This document shows, in pieces, positions 41,729 through 49,915 of a stretch of DNA of 64,000 bases (position 1 is its first letter; each line of letters begins with the position of its first letter). Source of the stretch: an uncultured Lachnospiraceae bacterium. Lineage in GTDB: Bacteria; Bacillota; Clostridia; Lachnospirales; Lachnospiraceae. The stretch lies in the NCBI GenBank assembly GCA_949502235.1, contig CATBDC010000006.1, positions 62,001 through 126,000 of the forward strand. Reading direction: 5' to 3'. The notes under the pieces were generated by a model, which saw only the letters and a program-made list of their open reading frames with translations, was not told where the DNA came from and did not search any database. Position numbers and translations under genes: made by a program.

Positions 41729-42439
41729 ATGAAGGGGAAAAGTTTGAAGGTCTTTCTCATACGGCACTCCCTGACAGAAGGGAATCTTAAAAAGCGTTAT
41801 ATCGGGAAAACAGACGAGGAGCTTTGCCCGGAGGGTGTGAAGCTTTTGGAAATGCGCCTCAAGAAGGGCAGCCTTCCACAGGCGGAGCGCATATATGCCA
41901 GCCCTATGAAACGGTGTATCCAGACAGCGAAGCTTTGCTATCCCGGGCAGCAGATCTTTGTAATAGAGGAGCTGTCAGAATGTGATTTCGGGCTGTTTGA
42001 AAATAAAAATTACCGGGAGCTGTCAGGACACACCTCCTATCAGGAATGGGTGGACAGCGGCGGAAAGGCTCCCTTCCCGGGGGGAGAGAGCAGGGAGGAG
42101 TTTAAGAAAAGAACTCTTTCGGGCTTTGAAAAAAGTGTGGGAGAATGTATGGAAGCAGGGATTGCCTCTGCGGCCTATATTGTCCATGGCGGGACAATCA
42201 TGTGTATTATGGAGAAATACGCATTCCCGAAAAAAGGATATTATGACTATCAGATAGAAAATGGAGAGGGCTATGAGCTTATTATTGCGGACGGTTTTTG
42301 CAGTGACAGCAGGCTTTCTGCTGGATCTTATGCTGGGGGATCCCGGATTTTTGTACCATCCGGTGAGACTGATTGGACACCTGATTACATGGACGGAAAA
42401 AATTATAAGAGGCTGTTTTCCGAAAACGAAAGCCGGTGA
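41729..42439 (+). CDS. cobC: Histidine-phosphatase family protein, probable alpha-ribazole phosphatase
   Basis: 236 residues. LIRHSLTEGNLKKRYIGKTDEELCPEG has the RHG-type catalytic His (here RHS), followed by IYASPMKRCIQTAKL, LSECDFGLFENKNYRELSG and the second His in YIVHGGTIMCIMEKYAFP. It should remove the phosphate from alpha-ribazole 5'-phosphate or the cobalamin phosphate. The typical domain ends near residue 185. The last ~50 residues run into the cbiB gene in another frame, giving an overlap of about 170 bp. Confidence 0.83.
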   Translation: MKGKSLKVFLIRHSLTEGNLKKRYIGKTDEELCPEGVKLLEMRLKKGSLPQAERIYASPMKRCIQTAKLCYPGQQIFVIEELSECDFGLFENKNYRELSGHTSYQEWVDSGGKAPFPGGESREEFKKRTLSGFEKSVGECMEAGIASAAYIVHGGTIMCIMEKYAFPKKGYYDYQIENGEGYELIIADGFCSDSRLSAGSYAGGSRIFVPSGETDWTPDYMDGKNYKRLFSENESR

Positions 42440-43262
42440 GAGGGCCGGAGGGGGAGTTCTGGTTCTCTTCGTCATTGCTGTCAGCATGGCTGTGCCGGGC
42501 GCTTTACTTTTTTTGTCCTATGGGTATGCATGGCAGGCGGGGCTTGCCCTTGAGACCTTTATGTGCTATCAGATATTTGCCGTAAAGTCTCTGAAAACGG
42601 AGAGTGACAAGGTATATCAGGCATTAAAAACAGAAGGGCCTGCGGCGGCCAGAAAGGCTGTGTCAATGATTGTAGGAAGGGATACCCGCAGCTTAACAGA
42701 GGAAGGGGTCATTAAGGCAGCGGTGGAGACTGTGGCGGAGAATACCTCAGACGGGGTGACGGCGCCCCTTTTTTATATGGTGATTGGCGGCGCGGTACTT
42801 GGATTCGGATATAAGGCTGTGAATACCATGGATTCCATGCTTGGATATAAAAATGAGAAATATAAGTATTTCGGAACAGCGGCGGCAAGGCTTGACGATG
42901 CGGCGAATTATATTCCCGCAAGGCTTACCGCCTGGATTATGATCGGGGCCTCTTTCCTTGCAGGAATGGACTGGAAAAATGCAGTCCATATCTATCTTCG
43001 GGATAAAAGGAAGCATAAGAGCCCCAACGCGGCCCAGACAGAGGCAGTCATGGCAGGCGCCCTTGGGGTGGAGCTTGCGGGAAACGCCTGGTATTTCGGG
43101 AAGCTTTATGAAAAACCGGTTATCGGAGATCCATTAAGGCAGATTGAACCGGAGGACATCAGACGGGCCCATAAGCTGTTGTATATAACGGCAGTACTGG
43201 CAATGCTTCTATTTTTGGCGGTTCGTATTTTTGCCGGCGCAATACTGGCAGAGATTATTTAA
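42273..43262 (+). CDS. cbiB: Adenosylcobinamide-phosphate synthase
   Basis: About 329 residues, polytopic membrane protein. FAVTAGFLLDLMLGDPGFLYHPVRLIGHLITWTEKIIR is the CbiB/CobD N-terminal signature, with DGVTAPLFYMVIGGAVLGFGYKAVNTMDSMLGYKNEKYKYFGTAAARLDDAANYIPARLTA and HKSPNAAQTEAVMAGALGVEL. It attaches aminopropanol (phosphate) to cobyric acid. In-frame ATG codons occur at 42261 and 42273; both lie deep within cobC. No strong ribosome site is visible, so coupling to cobC translation is likely. Confidence 0.9.
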   Translation: MSLLLRTVFAVTAGFLLDLMLGDPGFLYHPVRLIGHLITWTEKIIRGCFPKTKAGERAGGGVLVLFVIAVSMAVPGALLFLSYGYAWQAGLALETFMCYQIFAVKSLKTESDKVYQALKTEGPAAARKAVSMIVGRDTRSLTEEGVIKAAVETVAENTSDGVTAPLFYMVIGGAVLGFGYKAVNTMDSMLGYKNEKYKYFGTAAARLDDAANYIPARLTAWIMIGASFLAGMDWKNAVHIYLRDKRKHKSPNAAQTEAVMAGALGVELAGNAWYFGKLYEKPVIGDPLRQIEPEDIRRAHKLLYITAVLAMLLFLAVRIFAGAILAEII

Positions 43263-43310
43263 AAGATGAGAAGTGTATGATAAAAGAAGTGAAAAGGAAT
43301 GAGGTGTAAA

Positions 43311-44483
43311 ATGGATGAGAGGTATTTGGAAGCTGTTAGAACTATAAAAATGGCGATTTTGAAAAGTCAGAATAGGGCAGCTAAATATACAAATACGGAA
43401 ATGCTGTCTTTGTACTATGCCATAGGCGGTTATGTTTCCGGAAATTCGAGAGAAGGAACATGGGGAACGGGAGCGATTGACGAGATCAGCGCCCGTTTGC
43501 GTGAAGAAATGCCAGGGCTGCGCGGATTTTCCGCTGGAAATATTAAATTGATGCGTCAATTTTTTGAAGCATGGCAGCCGTATTTGCAAATAAACACAGA
43601 GCTTTTTTTTGAAAACAAATCGGTAGCCACGACTATCGATTTAGAACAGATGAAGGATGTAGCATTGGCAATTTCAAAAAAACGATTGCTGGCGGCTACC
43701 GATTTTCCGATAGAAGCGTTTACGGAAATAAGCTTTACACATCACATGGAAATTCTTCACAAGACAAAGGAACTGGATGAAAGGCTCTTTTATATTCAGG
43801 AGTGTGCAATGGGGCATTGGAGTAAAATTGTATTGAGAACCAGGCTGAAAGAAAATCTGTATCAGCATAAAGGTTCGCTGACCAATAATTTTTCCGTGAC
43901 GATGCCGGAGAATAAGCAGTATATGAAGGCGATCCAGGTCTTTAAAGATGAATATTTTTTGGATTTTATCAATACAGAGGAGTTGGATTTGACCGATCCG
44001 CAGGATTTGGACGAGCGCGTTCTGGAAAAAGAAATTATCATCCATATTCGCAATTTTATTCAATGTTTAGGATCAGGATTTTGTTTTGTTGGCAATCAGC
44101 ACCGCATTGAAGTGGACGGTGAAGAGTTTTTTGCGGACTTGCTTTTTTTCCAGCGCGACTTGAAAGCGTTGGTTGTGATTGAACTGAAAAAAGGTAAGTT
44201 CAAGCCAGCATATCTGGGACAGCTCAACTTCTATTTATCAGCTTTGGACGAGAAAGAACGTAAGAATGGTGAGAATCCTGCAATTGGTATTCTTCTCTGC
44301 AGGGAAGCAAATAAAAGTGTTGTAGAGTTAGCAATTCGAGATTACTCCAAACCGATGGGCGTAGCAACCTATCGCACAGCAGATGAACTGCCGGGTAACT
44401 ATAAAGTCCTTGCCCCGATTATTGAAGAAGTCCCCAAAATATTGGATGAAGCCGGATTTGAGGAAGACAAGAAAACAAAATAA
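43311..44483 (+). CDS. YhcG/DUF1016-type PDDEXK nuclease-domain protein
   Basis: 390 residues. The N-terminal DUF1016 domain (TNTEMLSLYYAIGGYVSGNSREGTWGTGAIDEISARLREEMPGLRGFSAGNIKLMRQFF) is followed by a YhcG PD-(D/E)XK nuclease domain with the catalytic core EFFADLLFFQRDLKALVVIELKKGKFKPAYLGQLNFYLSAL (D...ExK). Relatives are linked with mobile elements, restriction and defence. It is an outlier: lower G+C, no corrinoid role, and it splits the operon between cbiB and cobD. The GAGGTG spacing favours the ATG at 43311 over one at 43299. Confidence 0.85.
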   Translation: MDERYLEAVRTIKMAILKSQNRAAKYTNTEMLSLYYAIGGYVSGNSREGTWGTGAIDEISARLREEMPGLRGFSAGNIKLMRQFFEAWQPYLQINTELFFENKSVATTIDLEQMKDVALAISKKRLLAATDFPIEAFTEISFTHHMEILHKTKELDERLFYIQECAMGHWSKIVLRTRLKENLYQHKGSLTNNFSVTMPENKQYMKAIQVFKDEYFLDFINTEELDLTDPQDLDERVLEKEIIIHIRNFIQCLGSGFCFVGNQHRIEVDGEEFFADLLFFQRDLKALVVIELKKGKFKPAYLGQLNFYLSALDEKERKNGENPAIGILLCREANKSVVELAIRDYSKPMGVATYRTADELPGNYKVLAPIIEEVPKILDEAGFEEDKKTK

Positions 44484-44546
44484 GATTATATAATGGGTGC
44501 TATGCATAGAGAGATATAAAAGTGATGAAACAGGAAGGACACAGGC

Positions 44547-45599
44547 ATGGAAAGACAGATTCACGGAGGAGATATTTACCGGAATAAGGTGCTGCTGGAT
44601 TTTTCAGTAAACAGCAATCCATTAGGAGTGCCTAAGCCGGTGCGTCTTGCAGCGGCTCTGGCGGCAGCGGATATTGAGCATTACCCGGATATCCGGTGTG
44701 AGGAGCTTAAAAAGGCAATCAGCAGATTTGAGGGCATTCCGGAGGAGAAGATTATCTGCGGGAACGGCGCCGCAGAGCTTTTCTTTGCGGCAGCGCTGGC
44801 GGGAAGGCCGAAAAAAGCTCTGGTTCTTTCTCCCTCCTTTTCCGAGTATGAGCGGGCTCTTAAGGCTGTAGGAGCCGAAATCCAGTATGCTGCCCTGCCA
44901 AAAGAAAAAGGTTTTGAGGCTGATGAAAGTCTGTTGGAGAAAATTACGCCGGAATATGATATGATATTTTTATGTAATCCAAATAATCCTACAGGCTGTG
45001 TGATGAAAAAGTGTCTGCTTAAGGCTGTGCTTGAAAAATGCAGGAAATACGGCATACTGCTTGTATTGGACGAGTGCTTTGTTGACTTCCTTGAGGAACC
45101 AGAGAAGGTTACCATGAGGGAGGAGGCAGCCGGTTCTGCGGAGTTTCTGCTTGTAAAGGCATTTACGAAGCTCTTTGCCATGCCAGGCTTAAGGCTGGGG
45201 TATGCAGTCAGCGGCGATCAGGAGCTTTTGGAAAAAATGAAGGAAGTCCTGCAGCCCTGGAATGTGTCTGTGCCTGCACAGGCGGGCGGCATAGCGGCGC
45301 TTACAGACTGCGGAAACTACTGTGTGGATGAGTATATAAAAAATACAAGGAAATATGTAAAAGCGGAGCGGGAACGCATGGAGTCTGCTCTGAAAGAGCT
45401 TGGATACTATGTGTTCCCTTCCAAAGCCAACTATCTGTTTTTCAGGGGAAAACCTTTTCTATATGAGGCGGCAGTGGAGGCAGGCTTTTTGATACGGGAC
45501 TGCAGCAGCTACCGGGGGCTTTCTCCCGGCTATTACCGGATTGCTGTGCGAAAAAAAGAGGAAAATGAGAGGTTTATCACATGGCTAAGAGAATTATGA
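44547..45599 (+). CDS. cobD: L-threonine-O-3-phosphate decarboxylase (class I/II aminotransferase fold)
   Basis: 350 residues. [27 protein letters not shown] is the CobD/CobC start, [13 protein letters not shown] and [12 protein letters not shown] are the PLP-phosphate loop and Asn, [11 protein letters not shown] holds the Asp, and [20 protein letters not shown] contains the PLP lysine. It makes (R)-1-amino-2-propanol phosphate for the linker arm. It resumes the corrinoid operon after the nuclease gene and overlaps cbiP by 19 bp. Confidence 0.9.
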   Translation: MERQIHGGDIYRNKVLLDFSVNSNPLGVPKPVRLAAALAAADIEHYPDIRCEELKKAISRFEGIPEEKIICGNGAAELFFAAALAGRPKKALVLSPSFSEYERALKAVGAEIQYAALPKEKGFEADESLLEKITPEYDMIFLCNPNNPTGCVMKKCLLKAVLEKCRKYGILLVLDECFVDFLEEPEKVTMREEAAGSAEFLLVKAFTKLFAMPGLRLGYAVSGDQELLEKMKEVLQPWNVSVPAQAGGIAALTDCGNYCVDEYIKNTRKYVKAERERMESALKELGYYVFPSKANYLFFRGKPFLYEAAVEAGFLIRDCSSYRGLSPGYYRIAVRKKEENERFITWLREL

Positions 45600-47113
45600 T
45601 ACAGGGAACCATGTCAAATGCCGGAAAAAGCCTGATTTGTGCAGGCTTGTGCAGGATTTTCAGGCAGGACGGATATAAGGTTACTCCTTTTAAATCACAG
45701 AATATGGCTCTTAATTCCTATATTACGGAGGAGGGCCTTGAGATAGGCCGTGCCCAGGCCATGCAGGCGGAGGCGGCCGGGATTAAGCCTAAGGCATGGA
45801 TGAATCCCATCCTTTTAAAGCCCACGGGCGATATGGGCTCCCAGGTCATTGTAAATGGAGAGGTGCTTGGAAACATGAGCGCCCGGGACTATTTTGCCTA
45901 TAAGAAGAGGCTGATACCGGATATTATGAGGGCTTTTCATAAGCTAGAGGAGGAGTATGACATTATCGTAATTGAGGGCGCGGGAAGTCCGGCGGAGATT
46001 AACCTTAAGGAGGACGACATTGTAAATATGGGGCTGGCAAAAATGACAGACGCCCCGGTGCTTCTGGTAGGGGATATTGACAGGGGCGGGGTATTCGCCC
46101 AGCTTCTGGGGACTCTTCTGCTTCTTGAGGAGGATGAAAGGAAACGGGTGAAGGGCCTGATTATCAATAAATTCCGGGGGGATAAGACCATTCTTGACCC
46201 GGGGATTGCCATGCTTGAGGAGAGAGGCGGGATTCCCGCGGCAGGCGTTGTGCCTTACCTTAAGGTGGAGCTTGAGGACGAGGACAGCCTGACAGAGCGG
46301 TTTGAGGAAAATAAAAGGAACAGGGAAGTGGCAGTCGAGATTGCGGTGATACGTGTCCCAAGAATTTCTAATTTTACGGATTTCCTTATATTTGAAAATA
46401 CAAAGGGAATCCGCTTGCGGTATGTGAAAAGTGTTACCGCTCTTAGGAATCCGGATATGATTATTCTTCCGGGAACAAAAAATACCATAGAGGACTTGCT
46501 GTGGCTTAGACAGAACGGACTGGAGGCCGCCATATTAAAAGCGGCGTCAAAAGGGACACCGGTCTGGGGAATCTGCGGAGGATACCAGATGCTGGGGGAG
46601 TCCCTGAAGGATCCAAAGGGAATGGAAGGAGGCGGACGGACAGGAACTGTGCGGGGGATGGGACTTCTGCCGGTGGAAACCGTATTTGCAGAGGAGAAAA
46701 CAAGAACCCGGGTTACAGGACGCTTCCATGAGATAGAAGGAATGTTTTCATCCCTTTCCGGCATGAAGTTTGAGGGATATGAGATACACATGGGGAGGAC
46801 AGATGGAGAAGCGGAGGGCATGAGTACAATCCGGGATTTTATATCAGGCAGCGAGACTGCGGACGGAGCATACAGGGGAAATGTCTGCGGTACTTATGTC
46901 CATGGTATTTTTGATCATCAGGATATTTCACAGGCAGTACTTAAGGCGCTGGCAGAGAAAAAGGGCGTTTCTTTTGATGAATTTGAAGGTATCGACCTGA
47001 AGGAATTTAAGGAACAGCAGTATGATTTGCTTGCAGATGAGCTAAGAGCGCATCTGGATATGAAAATGATATATGAAATCATGGGAGAAAAAGAGAATGG
47101 CAGCAGAGATTGA
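45581..47113 (+). CDS. cbiP: Cobyric acid synthase
   Basis: 510 residues. The N-terminal ATPase domain has [76 protein letters not shown] and [19 protein letters not shown]. The C-terminal GATase domain has [27 protein letters not shown] (nucleophile Cys) and TYVHGIFDH. It amidates the b, d, e and g side chains. It overlaps cobD and cbiC. Length normal. Confidence 0.95.
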   Translation: MAKRIMIQGTMSNAGKSLICAGLCRIFRQDGYKVTPFKSQNMALNSYITEEGLEIGRAQAMQAEAAGIKPKAWMNPILLKPTGDMGSQVIVNGEVLGNMSARDYFAYKKRLIPDIMRAFHKLEEEYDIIVIEGAGSPAEINLKEDDIVNMGLAKMTDAPVLLVGDIDRGGVFAQLLGTLLLLEEDERKRVKGLIINKFRGDKTILDPGIAMLEERGGIPAAGVVPYLKVELEDEDSLTERFEENKRNREVAVEIAVIRVPRISNFTDFLIFENTKGIRLRYVKSVTALRNPDMIILPGTKNTIEDLLWLRQNGLEAAILKAASKGTPVWGICGGYQMLGESLKDPKGMEGGGRTGTVRGMGLLPVETVFAEEKTRTRVTGRFHEIEGMFSSLSGMKFEGYEIHMGRTDGEAEGMSTIRDFISGSETADGAYRGNVCGTYVHGIFDHQDISQAVLKALAEKKGVSFDEFEGIDLKEFKEQQYDLLADELRAHLDMKMIYEIMGEKENGSRD

Positions 47114-47732
47114 AGTTATGGCTCCGGCAGAGATAGAAAAAAGAAGCTTTGAGATTATTACAGAGGAACTGGAGCAGAGAGGAATGAGGCTTTCCGGGCC
47201 AGAGGCATTGGTGATAAAAAGATGTATTCATACAAGCGCGGATTTTGATTATGCAGGAAATCTTGCATTTTCGGAAAATGCCGTAGAAAAAGCTCTGGCG
47301 GCGCTTAGGGGCGGGGCATCCATTGTCACAGATACGCAGATGGGGCGTTCCGGGATTAATAAAAGGGTTTTAAGTAAATTCGGAGGGCAGGTGCACTGCT
47401 TTATGTCTGACGGAGACGTGGCAGAGGCCGCAGTGAAAAATGGAACTACAAGGGCAGCAGCCAGTATGGATAAGGCCTGCATGCTTAAGGAAAGACTGAT
47501 TTTTGCCGTAGGAAATGCACCGACAGCTCTTGTCCGGCTGTATGAGCTTATTCAGGCGGAAAGGCTGAAACCAGAGCTGGTTATCGGCGTGCCGGTAGGA
47601 TTTGTAAACGTGGTGCAGTCAAAGGGGTTGATACTGTCCCTTCCAGATACACCTTATATTGTGGCGCGGGGACGAAAAGGCGGGAGCAATATAGCGGCGT
47701 GTATCTGCAATGCACTTTTGTATATGCTGTAG
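47097..47732 (+). CDS. cbiC: Cobalt-precorrin-8 / precorrin-8X methylmutase
   Basis: 211 residues. [50 protein letters not shown] contains the catalytic His (IHTSADFDY), and [19 protein letters not shown] and [17 protein letters not shown] close the protein. It moves the methyl from C11 to C12 to form cobyrinate. An ATG at 47073 is in frame, but the ATG at 47097 follows GGAGAAAAAGAG and gives the family length. Last gene of the plus-strand corrinoid operon. Confidence 0.93.
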   Translation: MAAEIEVMAPAEIEKRSFEIITEELEQRGMRLSGPEALVIKRCIHTSADFDYAGNLAFSENAVEKALAALRGGASIVTDTQMGRSGINKRVLSKFGGQVHCFMSDGDVAEAAVKNGTTRAAASMDKACMLKERLIFAVGNAPTALVRLYELIQAERLKPELVIGVPVGFVNVVQSKGLILSLPDTPYIVARGRKGGSNIAACICNALLYML

Positions 47733-47802
47733 GGAGAGATTCCACCTGTGCGGATAAGAAAAATCCGGCAGACAGACCGCAGGCAGTATTTATAGAAAGT
47801 GC

Positions 47803-47831
47803 TTGACAAGGAAGTATCTTCCAACTAAAAT
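47803..47831 (+). promoter_or_regulatory. Promoter with embedded dyad for the ABC exporter leader
   Basis: TTGACA at 47803-47808 and TAAAAT at 47826-47831 with a 17-bp spacer. The spacer contains the 13-bp dyad GGAAG-TAT-CTTCC (47810-47822), a plausible operator. Confidence 0.65.
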
Positions 47832-47876
47832 AGAGTTTAGCTGTTATGAGGAAATAAAAAGAAAGGAGGCAGAACT

Positions 47877-47978
47877 ATGAATTATTCAGGAATTACTTAT
47901 TTTGGCGGCAAGGGAAGAAATATGACAACGACATGTGCTCAGACACTCTGCCTCGCAGAAAGGTATGGACGGCATTGA
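47877..47978 (+). CDS. 33-residue putative leader peptide of the ABC exporter
   Basis: A small ORF with its own promoter and a strong AAAGGAGG site 6-7 nt before the ATG. The peptide begins MNYSGITYFGGKGRN and ends LCLAERYGRH. Its stop codon lies in the loop of a terminator hairpin, and the segment encoding its last third can form two alternative hairpins. This is the layout of translation-controlled attenuation, as described for the bmrB leader of the Bacillus BmrCD exporter. I do not recognise the peptide itself; it could alternatively be a secreted or signalling peptide. Confidence 0.6.
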   Translation: MNYSGITYFGGKGRNMTTTCAQTLCLAERYGRH

Positions 47979-47994
47979 TTTTCTGCCGTTTTTT
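47947..47994 (+). terminator. Attenuator 1: terminator with competing antiterminator
   Basis: Terminator stem ACGGCA (47969-47974) with TGCCGT (47984-47989), then six T. GCAGAAA (47955-47961) can instead pair with TTTCTGC (47980-47986), disrupting the terminator, or with TCTGC (47947-47951) in a small hairpin. The three pairings are mutually exclusive. Confidence 0.65.
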
Positions 47995-48007
47995 CTATAG
48001 CTTATCT

Positions 48008-48036
48008 GCCGCAGTCTGTAAGGGCTGCGGCTTTTT
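48008..48036 (+). terminator. Attenuator 2: second terminator in the leader
   Basis: Perfect 7-bp stem GCCGCAG (48008-48014) with CTGCGGC (48025-48031), then T5. GCCGCAGTC occurs again at 48111-48119 upstream of the ABC gene. Confidence 0.65.
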
Positions 48037-48181
48037 ATGATATAGGAAGCTTCATTTTCTATATCTTCTGTATGCATTCTCCTATCGGAAAGAATACATA
48101 TATCTATAGAGCCGCAGTCCCGGCACATTTTCATTGTTACCTTAAACTTATAGTAAACGACTAATATTAGGAGGTGCTTTT

Positions 48182-49915
48182 ATGCAGAAACTTGGAACTT
48201 ACATGAAGCGCTACGGCCCCTTTTATCTGCTTGGATTTGTCTGTATGGTTGTCAGCATTATTCTTGATATGGCGGCGCCGCAGCTTATCAGGCATATTAT
48301 AGATGACGTTATTGTGGGAAGGAACCAGGAGCTTTTCATGAGATTTATCTTAGGGCTTTTGGGAATCGGCATGGGCCGTGCCGTGCTTCAGTATATAAAG
48401 GAATTAACCTATGATGCGGTAGGTGTTTCGGTAGGTTATCATATGCGGAAGGATTTGTTTTGCCACATTCAGAAAATGTCCATGGATTTCTTTGACCGTC
48501 ATAATACAGGTGAGCTGATGACGCGTGTGAAGGAGGATGTGGATAAGGTGTGGATGGCGGCAGGATTTGTGGGGATTCTGGCTGTTGAGGCCGTGACTCA
48601 TACGGTGCTTGTCCTTTTCTTCATGTTCCGGTTAAACCCTAAGCTTACGATTGTCCCGTTTATGATTCTGCCGCTGATTGGAGTCTGCGCCGTGAGGATG
48701 GAGGGAAAGCTTGGCACGGTATATGATAAAATCAGCGAAGAAACAGCAGAGCTTAATACAGTGGCCCAGGAGGCTTTATCCGGTGTCCGTACAGTGAAGG
48801 CTTTCGCACAGGAAAAACATGAGATCAGGAAATTTGGAAGGCATAACCGGAAGTTTTATGATCTAAACATGGAGCAGGCGGGGATTGTGGCTGATTATCA
48901 GCCGGCAATTACCTTTCTTGGGCATACCATGCTGCTTATGGTGCTTACCACAGGGGGCTTTATGGTGATCCGGGGGAGTATGACGCTGGGTGCTCTGGGG
49001 GCATTTTTGGAATATGCTAATAATGTGATCTGGCCCATGGAGATTGTGGGATGGCTAAGCAATGATATCGCGTCAGCCTTTGCTTCCTGGAAGAAGATTA
49101 AAAAGGCGGCCGGGGAGACGCCGCAGATTATGGAGCAGGAGGGAGCAGTTACTCCTGAAAGGATTACCGGAAGCCTTAGATTTGAACATGTAGGATTTTC
49201 CCTGAACGGACAGGAGATTTTAAAGGACATTAATCTGGAGCTTCAGCCCGGGCAGACATTAGGAATTATGGGGATGACCGGCTCCGGAAAGACAACAATT
49301 GTGAATCTTATCCAGCGTTTTTATGATGTGACAGAGGGGCGTATTCTTCTTGACGGGAAGGACATCCGTTCCTATCCCCTGGACGCCCTGCGGGCATCTA
49401 TTTCCGTTGTGATGCAGGATGTGTTTCTGTTTTCTGACTCTGTATCAGAAAACGTAAAGACTGGAAAGCGGGAGGAGCTTACACAAGGCACGGTAGAGTG
49501 GGCATTAGAGCGGGCCGGCGCGGCTCATTTTGTAAGCCGCCTGGGGAATGGATACGAAACCGTTGTGGGAGAACGGGGCGTGGGGCTTTCCGGAGGACAA
49601 AAGCAGAGAATCAGTATTGCCCGGGCGATTGCAAAGCAGGCTCCGGTGCTGGTTCTTGACGATGCTGCCTCTGCACTTGACATGGAGACAGAGCAGTTGA
49701 TTCAGAAAAACTTAAAGCAGGTAGATAAAGTGACAAAAATTATTATCGGGCACCGCATTTCTGCCGTACGCTTTGCAGATGAGATTATCGTATTGGAAAA
49801 TAACGAGATTGCCGAGCGGGGAACCCATGAGGAGCTTATGGCAGCAAAGGGCCGTTATTACCGCACATGGTGCGTGCAGTACGCAGATAGAAAGGAGGAG
49901 GAGCTATGCCGGTAA
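48182..49915 (+). CDS. ABC exporter half-transporter A (degenerate catalytic site)
   Basis: 577 residues: six membrane helices (~15-310) and a nucleotide-binding domain (~335-570) with Walker A GMTGSGKTT, Q-loop VVMQDVFLFSD, signature VGLSGGQKQR, Walker B LVLDDAASALD and H-loop GHRISAVR. The residue after the Walker B Asp is Asp, not the catalytic Glu, so one ATP site should be inactive. This fits heterodimeric multidrug exporters of the BmrCD/LmrCD/TM287-288 type. The next gene overlaps by 10 bp and supplies the partner. AGGAGG precedes the ATG. Confidence 0.9.
   Translation: MQKLGTYMKRYGPFYLLGFVCMVVSIILDMAAPQLIRHIIDDVIVGRNQELFMRFILGLLGIGMGRAVLQYIKELTYDAVGVSVGYHMRKDLFCHIQKMSMDFFDRHNTGELMTRVKEDVDKVWMAAGFVGILAVEAVTHTVLVLFFMFRLNPKLTIVPFMILPLIGVCAVRMEGKLGTVYDKISEETAELNTVAQEALSGVRTVKAFAQEKHEIRKFGRHNRKFYDLNMEQAGIVADYQPAITFLGHTMLLMVLTTGGFMVIRGSMTLGALGAFLEYANNVIWPMEIVGWLSNDIASAFASWKKIKKAAGETPQIMEQEGAVTPERITGSLRFEHVGFSLNGQEILKDINLELQPGQTLGIMGMTGSGKTTIVNLIQRFYDVTEGRILLDGKDIRSYPLDALRASISVVMQDVFLFSDSVSENVKTGKREELTQGTVEWALERAGAAHFVSRLGNGYETVVGERGVGLSGGQKQRISIARAIAKQAPVLVLDDAASALDMETEQLIQKNLKQVDKVTKIIIGHRISAVRFADEIIVLENNEIAERGTHEELMAAKGRYYRTWCVQYADRKEEELCR

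Noticed and set aside
48038-48119. GCCGCAGTC at 48111 as antiterminator for the second leader terminator
   Set aside because: The duplicate lies downstream of the terminator, so it would be transcribed too late to prevent termination. Kept only as a noted repeat.
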